Origin: Actinomycetota bacterium | GTDB lineage: Bacteria > Actinomycetota > Thermoleophilia > RBG-16-64-13 | DNA: 64,000 nt | Reading direction: 5' to 3' | Assembly (NCBI GenBank): GCA_018830645.1 | Contig: JAHJSA010000050.1 | Coordinates: 62,001 to 126,000 of the forward strand | Shown: in pieces, positions 43,654 through 53,493 of the stretch | Layout of the letters: the number at the start of each line of letters is the position of its first letter | Numbering within the stretch: the stretch's first letter is position 1 | The notes under the pieces: model-generated | Seen by the model: the letters and a program-made list of their open reading frames with translations, nothing else | Databases searched by the model: none | Told to the model about the DNA's origin: nothing | Position numbers and translations under genes: made by a program

Positions 43654-46173
43654 CTAGCCGTCCGCGTCACTTTGGAGTTCCGAGATGATCCGCGTGATGA
43701 TCTCGGTGTGCGCGCCCAGCAGTGCGCCCGCCTCTTCCTCCGTATCGGCTTCCGTGTAGATGTGGAACACGGGGTCTCCGGCGTCGGGGAGGTACTGCAC
43801 CCAGTCACCGCTCCCTGCGGCCAGCTTGATGCCGTCGAGCAAGGACACCCGTTCGTTCTTGAATTCTTCCACCAACTGGCGCATGACCCCGCCCTTCACC
43901 CCCCACGGGCACGGTACGACCGCGTGTGCCATGATCACCTTCGGCAGATCGGCCAGCAGCACCGACACGGGCTCATCACCCATGGCGACGGTCTCCAGTA
44001 TGAGAACGAGGGTCAACAGGGAATCCGGGGCGGGAAGGAAGGACGGCAGGATGAATCTGCCCTCTGTCGTCGCCGCGAAGATGGTGTGAGGCCGGGTCGC
44101 TTCCGCAAACAGCGCAGAGTCGGCCGCGCGGGTACGTACGACGTTCGCGCCGCATTCGGCGGCCACCTCGTCCGCGTGACGGGTCATGTGCACGGGCAGA
44201 GCCACGTTGCCCGGACCGTGTCGTTCGCACGCGTGTCGCATGAGAAAGAGCAGCAGGGCTTCGTCGCTCACACGTTCGCCGTTCTCGTCGAGGAGGTAGA
44301 GTCCTTCGGCCGCCGGGTCCACGCACACACCCAAGTCAGCTCCCATGGCGGCCACCAGCTTCCGCAAACGCTCATCCCCGGGATCTCCCACTCCTCTGGC
44401 CCGCTGACTCTGGTCGGGGCCCGCGGCCGCATTGATGCTCACGATCTCGACATCCAAGGAGTGCAGGATGTTCGGTAAGACGATCGACGAGGCGGAGAAC
44501 CCGTGGTCCAGCACCAACCGCAGCTTGCGGGCACGGATGCGATCAACATCGCACGACGCAAGCAGGGCGCCAAGGTAGCCCTCAAGCAATCTGGCGGGAA
44601 ACGTGATCGTGCCCATCTGCTCAGGGGACGCCCGACGGTAGTCCTCCCGGTAGAAGATGTTCTCTATGGCCCGCTCCGCCGAGGGGCCGATGGGGATACC
44701 CGGAGGGGTGGAGAAGAGGATCTCGACCTCTTCCGGGCTGTCCCGGCACACCCGGAGGTGTACTCCGCCCGCGGAGCTGCCGCTGCGCAGGTCGAAGCGG
44801 TTGAGCGACCCCGGAGCCACACGCAGATCGCGCACCGAGACGCCCGTGGCGTTGAGCCCCGCCACAAGAGCTCGGTTGAACACGCGAGTGGCCGGGTGCC
44901 AGTCGCGGCTCGCCGTGACGACGGCCCCCGGAGTCAGCACGGTACCGTACGACATGGCAAGGCGCATCACGAGTTCGGGAGTCACGTCCACATTGATGAG
45001 ACCGCGAACGCCGTTCTTCCCGAACAGCGAACTCAGACCACGCGACTCCCAGATCACGCTGGTCCGCACTGAAGCGCCGGCTTCGATCACCTTGTCTGGA
45101 TAGATCTTGACATCGCTACCGATGACGGCCTTCTCGCCCACCGAGCAGCCATCGCCCAGCACGGCCCCGGCGGAGACATCGGCATTGGCGCGAAGATCGA
45201 CGTTGGAGCCGATCACCGCGCCGGTGAGACGCACCCCGGGACCCACGTACGCCCGGTCGCCCACCACCGAACCGAAGATCGAGGCGCCATCCCGAACCAC
45301 CACGTTGTTGCCTAGCACGGTGTGCGCCCCGATGGTCGCATTCGGGGATACGCGCGCGTAGTCACCGATAAGGGCCGGGCCCTCGACTCGGTCGATACTC
45401 TCGAGGTCGACCCCGTGACCCAGCCAGACGTTGCCGCGAAGCCTCACGCCGGGCACCTGCACGCGCACCTTACCGTCGAGGGCGTCCCTGTTCGCTTGGA
45501 CGAACTGGGCCAGGGTCCCTATGTCTTGCCAGTAGCCGTCGCACAGCATCCCATACAGGGGCTTCCTCAGTTCGTGCAGCCGCGGGAAGAGCTCGTGGCT
45601 GAAGTCGTACGGCTGCCCTTGGGGGATATGGTCGAAGATCTCCGGCTCGAGCACGTAGATACCCGTGTTGATCGTGTCGGAGAATACCTGACCCCACCCC
45701 GGTTTCTCCAGGAACCTCTCGATTCTCCCCTCTTCGTCCACGATGACCACGCCGAACTCCAGCGGGTTGTCCACGCTCTTGAGGGCGATGGTCACCAGGG
45801 CCTCTCGCTCGTGGTGGAAGGCCACGATCTCACTTAGGTCGAAATCGGTGAGCGAATCTCCGCTGATCACGAGGAAGGTGTCGTCGAGCGACGATTCGGC
45901 GTTCTTCACCGACCCCGCGGTGCCAAGAGGACTCGCCTCGACGCTGTACTCGATGCGCATGTCGAAGGCGGAGCCGTCGCCGAAGTAGTTCTGGATCAAC
46001 TGCGGCATGAAGGCTACCGTCATCACGACGTCGCGAACACCGTGTCTCGAGAGGAGCTCGAGGATATGCAAAGCCGTGGGCTTGTTCACCACGGGCACCA
46101 TCGGCTTCGGTTGGTTGGACGTGAGTGGCCGGAGTCGCGTGCCTTGCCCGCCGGCCATGACGACCGCTTTCAC
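43654..46173 (-). CDS. Mannose-1-phosphate guanylyltransferase-like nucleotidyltransferase + LbH hexapeptide repeats + phosphomannomutase-like domain
   Basis: [32 protein letters not shown]; left-handed beta-helix repeats; PMM-like C-terminal region with degenerate active-site motifs. Confidence 0.9.
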   Translation of the reverse strand: MKAVVMAGGQGTRLRPLTSNQPKPMVPVVNKPTALHILELLSRHGVRDVVMTVAFMPQLIQNYFGDGSAFDMRIEYSVEASPLGTAGSVKNAESSLDDTFLVISGDSLTDFDLSEIVAFHHEREALVTIALKSVDNPLEFGVVIVDEEGRIERFLEKPGWGQVFSDTINTGIYVLEPEIFDHIPQGQPYDFSHELFPRLHELRKPLYGMLCDGYWQDIGTLAQFVQANRDALDGKVRVQVPGVRLRGNVWLGHGVDLESIDRVEGPALIGDYARVSPNATIGAHTVLGNNVVVRDGASIFGSVVGDRAYVGPGVRLTGAVIGSNVDLRANADVSAGAVLGDGCSVGEKAVIGSDVKIYPDKVIEAGASVRTSVIWESRGLSSLFGKNGVRGLINVDVTPELVMRLAMSYGTVLTPGAVVTASRDWHPATRVFNRALVAGLNATGVSVRDLRVAPGSLNRFDLRSGSSAGGVHLRVCRDSPEEVEILFSTPPGIPIGPSAERAIENIFYREDYRRASPEQMGTITFPARLLEGYLGALLASCDVDRIRARKLRLVLDHGFSASSIVLPNILHSLDVEIVSINAAAGPDQSQRARGVGDPGDERLRKLVAAMGADLGVCVDPAAEGLYLLDENGERVSDEALLLFLMRHACERHGPGNVALPVHMTRHADEVAAECGANVVRTRAADSALFAEATRPHTIFAATTEGRFILPSFLPAPDSLLTLVLILETVAMGDEPVSVLLADLPKVIMAHAVVPCPWGVKGGVMRQLVEEFKNERVSLLDGIKLAAGSGDWVQYLPDAGDPVFHIYTEADTEEEAGALLGAHTEIITRIISELQSDADG

Positions 46174-46189
46174 CGTGTCCCCCTTTCGT

Positions 46190-46729
46190 TCACGCGCCCG
46201 CCCGTCCGACCACCCCCGGGCGTGGACGCCGGAACTGACGTACGCCTTGATGCGTGTAGACGGCGGCCGACGTCAGTGACAACGCCGCACCCACCCAGAA
46301 CAGAGATTCAGCCACGCCTGCACCCAAGACTGCCAGGAACAGAGTCAGCATCAGCACAGCCGTGCTGACCTTGCCCAAGAGGTTCACCGACACCTGCGTG
46401 CCCCTGCGATTCAAGACATAGTACCCCGCCATGACGTATGCGTCTCGAACGAGCACGGCCATCAGCGGGGCGGTGGGAAGACGGTGGGTCACCAGAAGGA
46501 TCACGAGAGCGCTGCCGATGAGGAGGCGGTCCGCGAGTGGGTCCGCGAAACGCCCGAAGTCGGTGACAGTATCGGTGCGTCGGGCGATCTGACCGTCGAG
46601 CCAGTCGGTGATCGACGCGACCGCGAACAGGACTCCCGCAACGAGGGAGCCACCGCCGTCATCGACTGCCAGGAAGTAGATGAACACGGGAATGATCAGC
46701 AGCCGGAACATGGTCAACACGTTGGCCAC
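46190..46729 (-). CDS. pgsA: CDP-alcohol phosphatidyltransferase (PgsA-like)
   Basis: [27 protein letters not shown] = D-G-x2-A-R-x8-G-x3-D-x3-D. Confidence 0.88.
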   Translation of the reverse strand: MANVLTMFRLLIIPVFIYFLAVDDGGGSLVAGVLFAVASITDWLDGQIARRTDTVTDFGRFADPLADRLLIGSALVILLVTHRLPTAPLMAVLVRDAYVMAGYYVLNRRGTQVSVNLLGKVSTAVLMLTLFLAVLGAGVAESLFWVGAALSLTSAAVYTHQGVRQFRRPRPGVVGRAGA

Positions 46730-46831
46730 CGCGCACCTCCCTCACCGTGTCCACGCGCGGTGGTCGCCACGCGTACCGCTCCGCGCGGGACTCCGTCGAC
46801 CCCGATCGCAACCCACAAGGAAATACGAAGT

Positions 46832-46904
46832 CGGGACGGCCAGATTCGAACTGGCGACCTCCCGGCCCCCAGCCGGATGCGCTACCAGACTGCGCCACGT
46901 CCCG
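46832..46904 (-). tRNA. tRNA-Pro (anticodon GGG)
   Basis: Minus strand cgggacgtggcgcagtctggtagcgcatccggctGGGggccgggaggtcgccagttcgaatctggccgtcccg; 7-bp acceptor stem, anticodon stem TCCGG/CCGGG, T-loop TTCGAAT. No encoded CCA. Confidence 0.95.
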
Positions 46905-46915
46905 ACGCAGGGGTC

Positions 46916-46921
46916 AGTATA
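46916..46921 (-). promoter_or_regulatory. Extended -10 promoter for tRNA-Pro
   Basis: Minus strand TGGTATACT, 11 nt upstream of the tRNA 5' end. Confidence 0.5.
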
Positions 46922-46938
46922 CCAAACGCTCGAGGTGG

Positions 46939-47979
46939 CTAGTGACGCTCGGGGCGACGCTCTCGCAACATGAGATCGCGCACGCTGTCTCGCACGCTCT
47001 TACCTTCATAGACGACCGCCACGACATTCTCGGTGATGGGCATCTCGACGCCCTTCGATCGTGCGAGTCGCAGGATCGCCGGAGCGGCCGTGAGCCCTTC
47101 GGCCACCATGCCGATCTCCGATTCGACTTCCGCAGGGGAGTGCCCGTGAGCTAACAGTTCACCGGCCAGTCGGTTGCGACTGTGCCGCGAAGTGCACGTA
47201 GCCACCAAGTCACCCAAGCCGGCCAGGCCGGCGAAGGTAAGCGGCTCCGCACCCAGCGCGATGCCCAGACGCGCCATCTCGGCGATGCCTCGCGTCATGA
47301 GGGCCGCCCTCGCATTGTCACCGTACCCCACCCCGTCACCCATGCCCGTGGCGACTGCGATGATGTTCTTCACGGCGCTCGCCAACTCGACGCCGATAAG
47401 ATCGTGGTTGACATAGGCCCTGAATGTCTCAGTGGAGAGCAACTCTTGCAGAGCTTCGGCGAACTCCACATCGTGCGATGCGATCACGGTGGCCGTGGGT
47501 TGGTCGAGGGTGACTTCTTCGGCGTGATTCGGTCCAGAGAGTACCGCCACCCTCGGAGTCGAAGCCTGCCACATCTCCTGGAGGAGTTCGGAGAAACGGC
47601 GCAAGGTCGCGGGCTCGACGCCCTTCGTGAGGCTGAGCACGCCCACGTTCTTCGGAATGCGAGCTGCGAGCGACTCCGCGACCTCGGCGTACGCCTTACT
47701 CGGTACCGCCATCACGATCAGATCGACATCGAAGAGATCACCCTCGGTGTAGACCCCGGCATCGAGGGCTAAAGGAAGGGCGGTCTTCGTGAGGTACTCT
47801 GGGTTGTGCCTCGACTCCAAGATGGCCGCGGCCTGCTCCGGGCGTCTGCCTAGAAGCCTGGTGCGAGCGCCGACCAGCGCCAAGTGCCGCGCCATGGCCG
47901 TTCCCCAACTGCCCGCGCCGATGACGGCGACGACAAGGGTCTCTCCCTCACGCGGGACGAATGCCGCCCCTCGGCTCAC
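46939..47979 (-). CDS. gpsA: NAD(P)-dependent glycerol-3-phosphate dehydrogenase
   Basis: VIGAGSWGTAMARHLA, SLTKGVEPATLRRFSELL, LSGPNHAEEV, ELASAVKNIIAVATGMGDGVGYGDNARAALMTRGIAEM. Confidence 0.95.
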   Translation of the reverse strand: MSRGAAFVPREGETLVVAVIGAGSWGTAMARHLALVGARTRLLGRRPEQAAAILESRHNPEYLTKTALPLALDAGVYTEGDLFDVDLIVMAVPSKAYAEVAESLAARIPKNVGVLSLTKGVEPATLRRFSELLQEMWQASTPRVAVLSGPNHAEEVTLDQPTATVIASHDVEFAEALQELLSTETFRAYVNHDLIGVELASAVKNIIAVATGMGDGVGYGDNARAALMTRGIAEMARLGIALGAEPLTFAGLAGLGDLVATCTSRHSRNRLAGELLAHGHSPAEVESEIGMVAEGLTAAPAILRLARSKGVEMPITENVVAVVYEGKSVRDSVRDLMLRERRPERH

Positions 47980-48677
47980 GACGTACCCCCTTCGTCGGGA
48001 TCCCGGTGGACGTCAGCGGGCACATCCTGCTGCGCTTCCGCCGTTTCGCCTCTGCCCCACTCGCGTCGAACAAGGAACGCCCCCACGCGCGACCACGTGA
48101 GGCCGCTCTTCGGCTCCGTTCCCCGCAACAAGCGGCGCACGTTCCCCCGGTGCGCCCAGACGACGATACCAGAAGCCGCCAGCGAGAACAGCAGATACGC
48201 CGTGGGCTGCTTGCCGAGGAACGCGAGCACCGGCAAACCGACGGCAGCGGTGACCGAAGCCGCCGACACGAAAGACGTCGACAAAAGCACCACCGCGAAC
48301 ACGCCGAGAAGCATCACGAGCGAGATGGGCATCATCGCGAGCAGCACACCGGCTCCCGTGGCCACGCCTTTGCCCCCGCGTCCTCGCAAGAAGATCGAGT
48401 AGTTGTGGCCGGCGATCGCCGCCAGCGCCACGAGTACGGTCCAGTCGGGCTCAACAACGAATCGCGCAGCCATTACCGGCGCGAATCCCTTGGCCACGTC
48501 GAGCAGCAAGACCACCCCTCCGAGCGGAGTGCCGAGTACTCGGAACGCGTTCGTCGCGCCGGCGTTGCCGCTGCCGTGGTCCCGGATGTCGATGCCCCGG
48601 ACGGCCTTTCCCAGCAGCACGCTGGGAGACAACGAACCGATCAAGTAGGCCCCCACGACAAGGGCGGCGACCGTCAC
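47976..48677 (-). CDS. plsY: Glycerol-3-phosphate acyltransferase PlsY
   Basis: YLIGSLSPSVLLGKAVRGIDIRDHGSGNAGATNAFRVLG...GHNYSIFLRGRGGKGVATGAGVLL. Confidence 0.94.
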   Translation of the reverse strand: MTVAALVVGAYLIGSLSPSVLLGKAVRGIDIRDHGSGNAGATNAFRVLGTPLGGVVLLLDVAKGFAPVMAARFVVEPDWTVLVALAAIAGHNYSIFLRGRGGKGVATGAGVLLAMMPISLVMLLGVFAVVLLSTSFVSAASVTAAVGLPVLAFLGKQPTAYLLFSLAASGIVVWAHRGNVRRLLRGTEPKSGLTWSRVGAFLVRREWGRGETAEAQQDVPADVHRDPDEGGTS

Positions 48678-49999
48678 GAGTAGCGCTCTTCCTTCCCCTC
48701 GAAGTCGATCACCAGCGGGATGCCCCATAGGGCGAAGGCGTCGCGCAACCTATTCTCCAGGAAGTAGCCGTAGCTGCGCGTGATCAGGGCCTTCGAGTTC
48801 ACCATGACCTTGAAACGAGGCGGCGACTCCTCGTACTGCACCACGTAGAACAGCTTCAGCGCCTTGCCGCGTCGCTGAGGGGGGTCTTTGCGTGCCCGCA
48901 GGTCTTCGAGCCACGTATTGAGCGCCGGCGTCGGGATACGCGCCGCGTATCGACTGTGAAGGTCGAGAGCCAGAGGAAGGACTCTCCCGAGGTTACGGCC
49001 GGTGAGGGCCGAGATGGTCACCCAGGGCGGTCTCATCTGCACCTTGGCATTGAGGCGCGCGGTGACCATGTCGAGATCGATCGTTGACTCGTCCCACTTG
49101 TTGAACAGAATCGCCGTCGCACAACGGGCGCGCTGAGCCTCGTACGCCACCTGCAGATCGAGATCCACCAACCCCTCGGATGCATCCACGACCACCAGCG
49201 CTACGTCACTCCGTTCGAGAGCCTTGATGGTCCGCAGGGAGCTGTAGAATTCGACGTCGTCTTCGCTGCGCTTGCCCCGTCGACGTAGCCCGGCCGTGTC
49301 GACGAGGTTCACGGGTGTGCCCTCGTGCTCCACGAGCGTGTCGATGGCATCACGCGTCGTGCCGGGGATCGGAGATACGATGGTGCGCTCGTGCCCGAGC
49401 AGAGCGTTCAGTATCGAACTCTTGCCCACGTTCGGGCGCCCCACGATGGCAACGTTCACCGGGACCGAGCTTTTCTCCTCGACGGCGGGCTCGGGAAGTG
49501 CCGCGATTATTGCATCAAGGATGTCGCCGATGCCCAGGCCGTGCTCGGCCGACACTCCGTGGGGCGTCCCCAGACCGAGTGCCCAGAACTCGTTCTGCCG
49601 TTCCTCGGCCGGGCGCAAGTCGATCTTGTTGACCGCGAGCACCACGGGTACGTCACTCCTCCGGAGGATCTCGGCGATCTCGTGCTCCTGAGGGCCCACG
49701 CCCGTCTTCCCGTCCGTGAGGAACACGACCACGGCCGCGAGGTCCACCGCCTGCCGAGCCTGCGCCCGCACTTGGTCGGACAAGGGCTCTTTCGCCTTGA
49801 GGTCGATGCCTCCGGTGTCCACCAGCACGAACGATCGGTGAAGCCATTCCGCGAACCCCTCCTTCCGGTCGCGGGTGACGCCCGCCTCAGGAGCAACCAC
49901 CGCTTCGCGGGTCTCTGTGATCCGGTTGAAGAACGTGGACTTGCCCACGTTCGGATAGCCCACGATGGCCACACGGGGCAGTGAAGCCGATAGGCTCAT
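48674..49999 (-). CDS. der: Ribosome biogenesis GTPase Der (EngA)
   Basis: Two G domains: VAIVGYPNVGKSTFFNRITETREAVV and VAIVGRPNVGKSSILNALLGHERTIVSPIPGTTRDAIDT; KH-like C-terminus. Confidence 0.96.
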   Translation of the reverse strand: MSLSASLPRVAIVGYPNVGKSTFFNRITETREAVVAPEAGVTRDRKEGFAEWLHRSFVLVDTGGIDLKAKEPLSDQVRAQARQAVDLAAVVVFLTDGKTGVGPQEHEIAEILRRSDVPVVLAVNKIDLRPAEERQNEFWALGLGTPHGVSAEHGLGIGDILDAIIAALPEPAVEEKSSVPVNVAIVGRPNVGKSSILNALLGHERTIVSPIPGTTRDAIDTLVEHEGTPVNLVDTAGLRRRGKRSEDDVEFYSSLRTIKALERSDVALVVVDASEGLVDLDLQVAYEAQRARCATAILFNKWDESTIDLDMVTARLNAKVQMRPPWVTISALTGRNLGRVLPLALDLHSRYAARIPTPALNTWLEDLRARKDPPQRRGKALKLFYVVQYEESPPRFKVMVNSKALITRSYGYFLENRLRDAFALWGIPLVIDFEGKEERYS

Positions 50000-50844
50000 G
50001 ACGACAACTCCCGCACTCGTGCCACCACAGCTTCGATTTGGGCGGGGGGGGTCGAGGCTCCGGCCGTGATCCCCACAGAGTCGACACCCTCCAACCACTC
50101 CCGCTGGACCTCCTCAGCACCCTCGACGTGGAACGAACGAGGCTGCACGGCCGAGCTCAGTTGCACGAGTCGCGCGGTGTTGCCGGAGTCCCTTCCCCCC
50201 ACCACGATCACGAGATCCACCTCCTCGGCCAGCTCCACGGTCTCCCGCTGGCGGCGCTCCGTAGCGCTACAGATGGTGTTGAACACGCGAAGCTCGCTCA
50301 CTCGGGGAGTCAGGGCAGCCGCCAACGCAGCAAGACGCGCCTGCGACTGAGTCGTCTGAACCACGAGACCCACCCTCCGTCCGTCGAGCCACTCGGGTAT
50401 TTCCTCCGGCTCTTCGAGCACCACCGCGTCGGGGCCGGCGTGAGATCGGATGCCCAGCACCTCCGGATGGTCGGGTTCCCCTAAGATGACCACCTTGTAA
50501 CCTTCGGCTCGAAGTCGCGCGGCCTTGTCCTGGGCCGCTTTGACGAAGGTACAGGTGGCGTCGACCACCTGGATATCGCTCTCTGCCAACACGTCTTTCA
50601 CCTCGATCGGGATTCCATGCGAACGTATGATGACGGTGCCTTCCGTCTTGGCGGCCAGGTCCTCGACCCGACCGATGCCCTCGGCTTCCAACTCGGCGAT
50701 CACGCCGGGGTTGTGGATGAGAGGTCCCAAGGTATCGACGGGCGCTCGGCACGTCGCGACCGCGTCGCGGGCGATCTCGAGGGCACGCTCGACGCCCCAG
50801 CAGAAGCCGGCAGAGGCCGGCACCACGATGCGCAGATCGCTCAT
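49996..50844 (-). CDS. ispH: 4-hydroxy-3-methylbut-2-enyl diphosphate reductase IspH
   Basis: AGFCWGVERALEIA, GPLIHNPGVIAEL, IIRSHGIP, DATCTFVKAAQDKA, VVGGRDSGNTARLVQL, GITAGASTPPAQIEAV. Confidence 0.94.
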   Translation of the reverse strand: MSDLRIVVPASAGFCWGVERALEIARDAVATCRAPVDTLGPLIHNPGVIAELEAEGIGRVEDLAAKTEGTVIIRSHGIPIEVKDVLAESDIQVVDATCTFVKAAQDKAARLRAEGYKVVILGEPDHPEVLGIRSHAGPDAVVLEEPEEIPEWLDGRRVGLVVQTTQSQARLAALAAALTPRVSELRVFNTICSATERRQRETVELAEEVDLVIVVGGRDSGNTARLVQLSSAVQPRSFHVEGAEEVQREWLEGVDSVGITAGASTPPAQIEAVVARVRELSS

Positions 50845-51491
50845 TCGACAGTCTCCGATGATGCGGGGACATGTCCCAGCATGGCGCCCACCCGCGTCAT
50901 CCAGCGAGCACCGATCTCCTGGTGACGCTCCCCTCGCGGGAGCCCCTCGACGCCAACGTCCAAGGAGGCGCCGAAGGTCACGGACACACGAGGAAGCCTC
51001 GGGATGCCGCCGCGCGCGATGCGGTCCGTACCAGAAAGCGCCACCGGGATCGTGGTGACACCCTCGCGGAGGGCCAACAGTGCGAACCCAGGCAACGCGG
51101 TGCCCAGGCGACCGGCTCGCTGCCTGGTCCCCTCGGGGAATATGCCCACCACACACCCGTCGCTCAGGTAGCCCACGGCAGTCCGGATCGCCTCTCTGTC
51201 GGCCTCGCCCCGCCGCACCGGAAAGGCGCTCAGTCCCTCGACGACATGGCCGAGGGCCGACGACTTCCACAACTCCGACTTCGCCATGAAGTGGGCTTGG
51301 CGCGGAGCAGCCACTCCGATGAACACCGGATCGATGTTCGAGACGTGGTTCACCGCAAGCAGGACGGCACCGTGGGTAGGCACGTTCTCGATACCCTCTA
51401 TCCGCATGCGGAAGAGCAACCGAAAGGGGATTCTGATGAGCAATCTGACCAACTTGTACAGCCGTTCATCGCGTGGACCGGCGATCAGCAC
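50841..51491 (-). CDS. plsC: 1-acyl-sn-glycerol-3-phosphate acyltransferase (PlsC-like)
   Basis: AVNHVSNIDPVFIG (NHxxxxD), AFPVRRGEADREAI, VVGIFPEGTRQRAGRLG. Confidence 0.92.
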   Translation of the reverse strand: MLIAGPRDERLYKLVRLLIRIPFRLLFRMRIEGIENVPTHGAVLLAVNHVSNIDPVFIGVAAPRQAHFMAKSELWKSSALGHVVEGLSAFPVRRGEADREAIRTAVGYLSDGCVVGIFPEGTRQRAGRLGTALPGFALLALREGVTTIPVALSGTDRIARGGIPRLPRVSVTFGASLDVGVEGLPRGERHQEIGARWMTRVGAMLGHVPASSETVE

Positions 51492-52168
51492 GATCCGCCT
51501 CCATCGCTTCCGACGCCGACAGCCTCGGCGGCGATCCGATCGACCACTTCTTCGATGCTCAGCTCCGTGGTGTCGATCTCGATGGCGTCCCGCGGTTTCC
51601 TGAGCGGGGCGACCGACCGGGTGGAGTCGTGAGTGTCGCGCAAGAGTATCTCCCTCTCCAGCGTCTTGGCGGAGATGCAGATGCCCTGTTCTTCGAGCTG
51701 ACGCTTCCGGCGTACGGCACGAACGCCCACCGAAGCCGTCAAGAACACCTTGAGATCGGCGCGAGGACACACGACCGTACCGATGTCCCGGCCCTCGAGC
51801 ACTACGTCTCCCGTTTCGGCCATGCCACGCTGCCGCAGCTTCAAGGCCTCGCGCACCTTGCGATGAGCGGCCACGTACGACACCTTCTGGCTCACCAATG
51901 GCTCACGAATGGCCTTGGTCACGTCGCGACCGGCCACCCGCACCTGTGGGAGCCCTTGGGCGGATTCCGAGAGGTCGATTTCCATCTCGAGCGCTAGGGA
52001 TCCCAATGCGTCGTCGTCTTCGAGCGACACGCCCTTCTCGAGGGCGAGGAGGGTCACGGCGCGGTACATCGCGCCGGTATCCACGTAGGTAAGGGCGAGT
52101 CGCTCTGCGACCGCTTGTGCGATGGTACTCTTGCCGGAGCCTGCGGGCCCGTCGATGGCTATGATCAT
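51485..52168 (-). CDS. cmk: Cytidylate kinase
   Basis: MIIAIDGPAGSGKSTIAQAVAERLALTYVDTGAMYRAVT, VVLEGRDIGTVVCPRADLKVFLTAS. Confidence 0.95.
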   Translation of the reverse strand: MIIAIDGPAGSGKSTIAQAVAERLALTYVDTGAMYRAVTLLALEKGVSLEDDDALGSLALEMEIDLSESAQGLPQVRVAGRDVTKAIREPLVSQKVSYVAAHRKVREALKLRQRGMAETGDVVLEGRDIGTVVCPRADLKVFLTASVGVRAVRRKRQLEEQGICISAKTLEREILLRDTHDSTRSVAPLRKPRDAIEIDTTELSIEEVVDRIAAEAVGVGSDGGGSC

Positions 52169-53493
52169 CTGTCGCCCTCCGGCGAACTCAACAGGTCCAT
52201 CGTACCAGCGAACCCAGGGAACGACACGTCGATGCACGCTACGTCGTCCACGTGCACACCCTCGCTCGAGGCAAGCCCCGCCGTGGCTCCCACCATCGCA
52301 AGTCGATGGTCCCCGTGCGCGCGGATCGCGCCGCCCGTCCACCCTTCAGGGCGGCCGACGATATCGAGGCCGTCGTCGTACTCGGTCACCCTCACTCCGA
52401 GGGCCCTCAGGACCTCGGCGACCGCCGCCAGGCGGTCGCTCTCCTTCACCCGCAGCTCGCCCGCTCCCCGAAGGCGAGAAGTGCCGCTCGCCTTGGCCGC
52501 GGCAAGGGCCCACACCGGCAGTTCGTCGATCAACAAGGGCACCTCCTCCGGGGTCACATCCGTGGCCGACAGCGCGCGATGCTCCGCGTGGACAGCACCC
52601 GTAGGCTCAGGAGCCAGAGAGTCGTAGGAACTGACCGATAGGTGCGCCCCCATACGCTCGAGCACGGCGAGCAACCCGGTCCTCGTAGGGTTCAGGCCCA
52701 CCTTCTCCACGGTGAGTGCTGAACCCGGGATGATGAGGGCGGCCACGATCAAAAACGCCGCCGAGCTGAAGTCGCCGGGCACCGTGATCTCGCTGAGACT
52801 GAGGGCCTCCAACGGCTCGACGGTGATCCGCACCGAGCCGCCGACCTCGGCGATCCGTTGGATCCGTGCGCCCCCTGAAAGGAGAAGTCGCTCAGTGTGA
52901 TCTCGAGAAACGCCCGGTTCCACCACCACGGTGACGCCCGACGCCCTCAGGCCCGCCAGGAGCAGACACGACTTCACCTGGGCGGAGGCCACAGGCAGGT
53001 GGTGCTCACAGGCATGGAGAGATCCGCCGATGATGCCCACCGGGGGCAAGGAGTTCCGCGCGCGACCCCACACCCGGGCCCCCATCGCCTCCAGCGGTCG
53101 CAGCACACGCGACATGGGCCGACGGCGGATGCTCTCGTCCCCCGTAAGTACGGTGAGGAACGGGGACGCGGCCACTAACCCGGGCAGCAGCCGCATCAAA
53201 GTGCCCGCGTTCCTAACATCGATCACATCCTCAGGCTCGCGCAGGCCTTCCCAACCGCCCCCATGCACCACCACACACCCCGATTCGGGGCTCTCGACGG
53301 AGACCCCGAGGGCACGCACCGCGTCCACGGTCGCCAGGGTGTCCGCCGACCGGAGGAAGCCGTTCACGACCACCGATCCCTCCGAGACCGCCCCGAAGAG
53401 GATGGAGCGATGCGAGATCGACTTGTCGCCGGGCACCTCGACGACTCCCCGGAGCCCCTCAGCAGCCGGTTGGAAGAAGCCATGGAAGCTCAT
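52165..53493 (-). CDS. aroA: 3-phosphoshikimate 1-carboxyvinyltransferase
   Basis: VPGDKSISHRSILFGAVSEG, NAGTLMRLL, PGDFSSAAFLIVAA, LRVKESDRLAAVAEVLRALG, HGDHRLAM. Confidence 0.96.
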   Translation of the reverse strand: MSFHGFFQPAAEGLRGVVEVPGDKSISHRSILFGAVSEGSVVVNGFLRSADTLATVDAVRALGVSVESPESGCVVVHGGGWEGLREPEDVIDVRNAGTLMRLLPGLVAASPFLTVLTGDESIRRRPMSRVLRPLEAMGARVWGRARNSLPPVGIIGGSLHACEHHLPVASAQVKSCLLLAGLRASGVTVVVEPGVSRDHTERLLLSGGARIQRIAEVGGSVRITVEPLEALSLSEITVPGDFSSAAFLIVAALIIPGSALTVEKVGLNPTRTGLLAVLERMGAHLSVSSYDSLAPEPTGAVHAEHRALSATDVTPEEVPLLIDELPVWALAAAKASGTSRLRGAGELRVKESDRLAAVAEVLRALGVRVTEYDDGLDIVGRPEGWTGGAIRAHGDHRLAMVGATAGLASSEGVHVDDVACIDVSFPGFAGTMDLLSSPEGDR

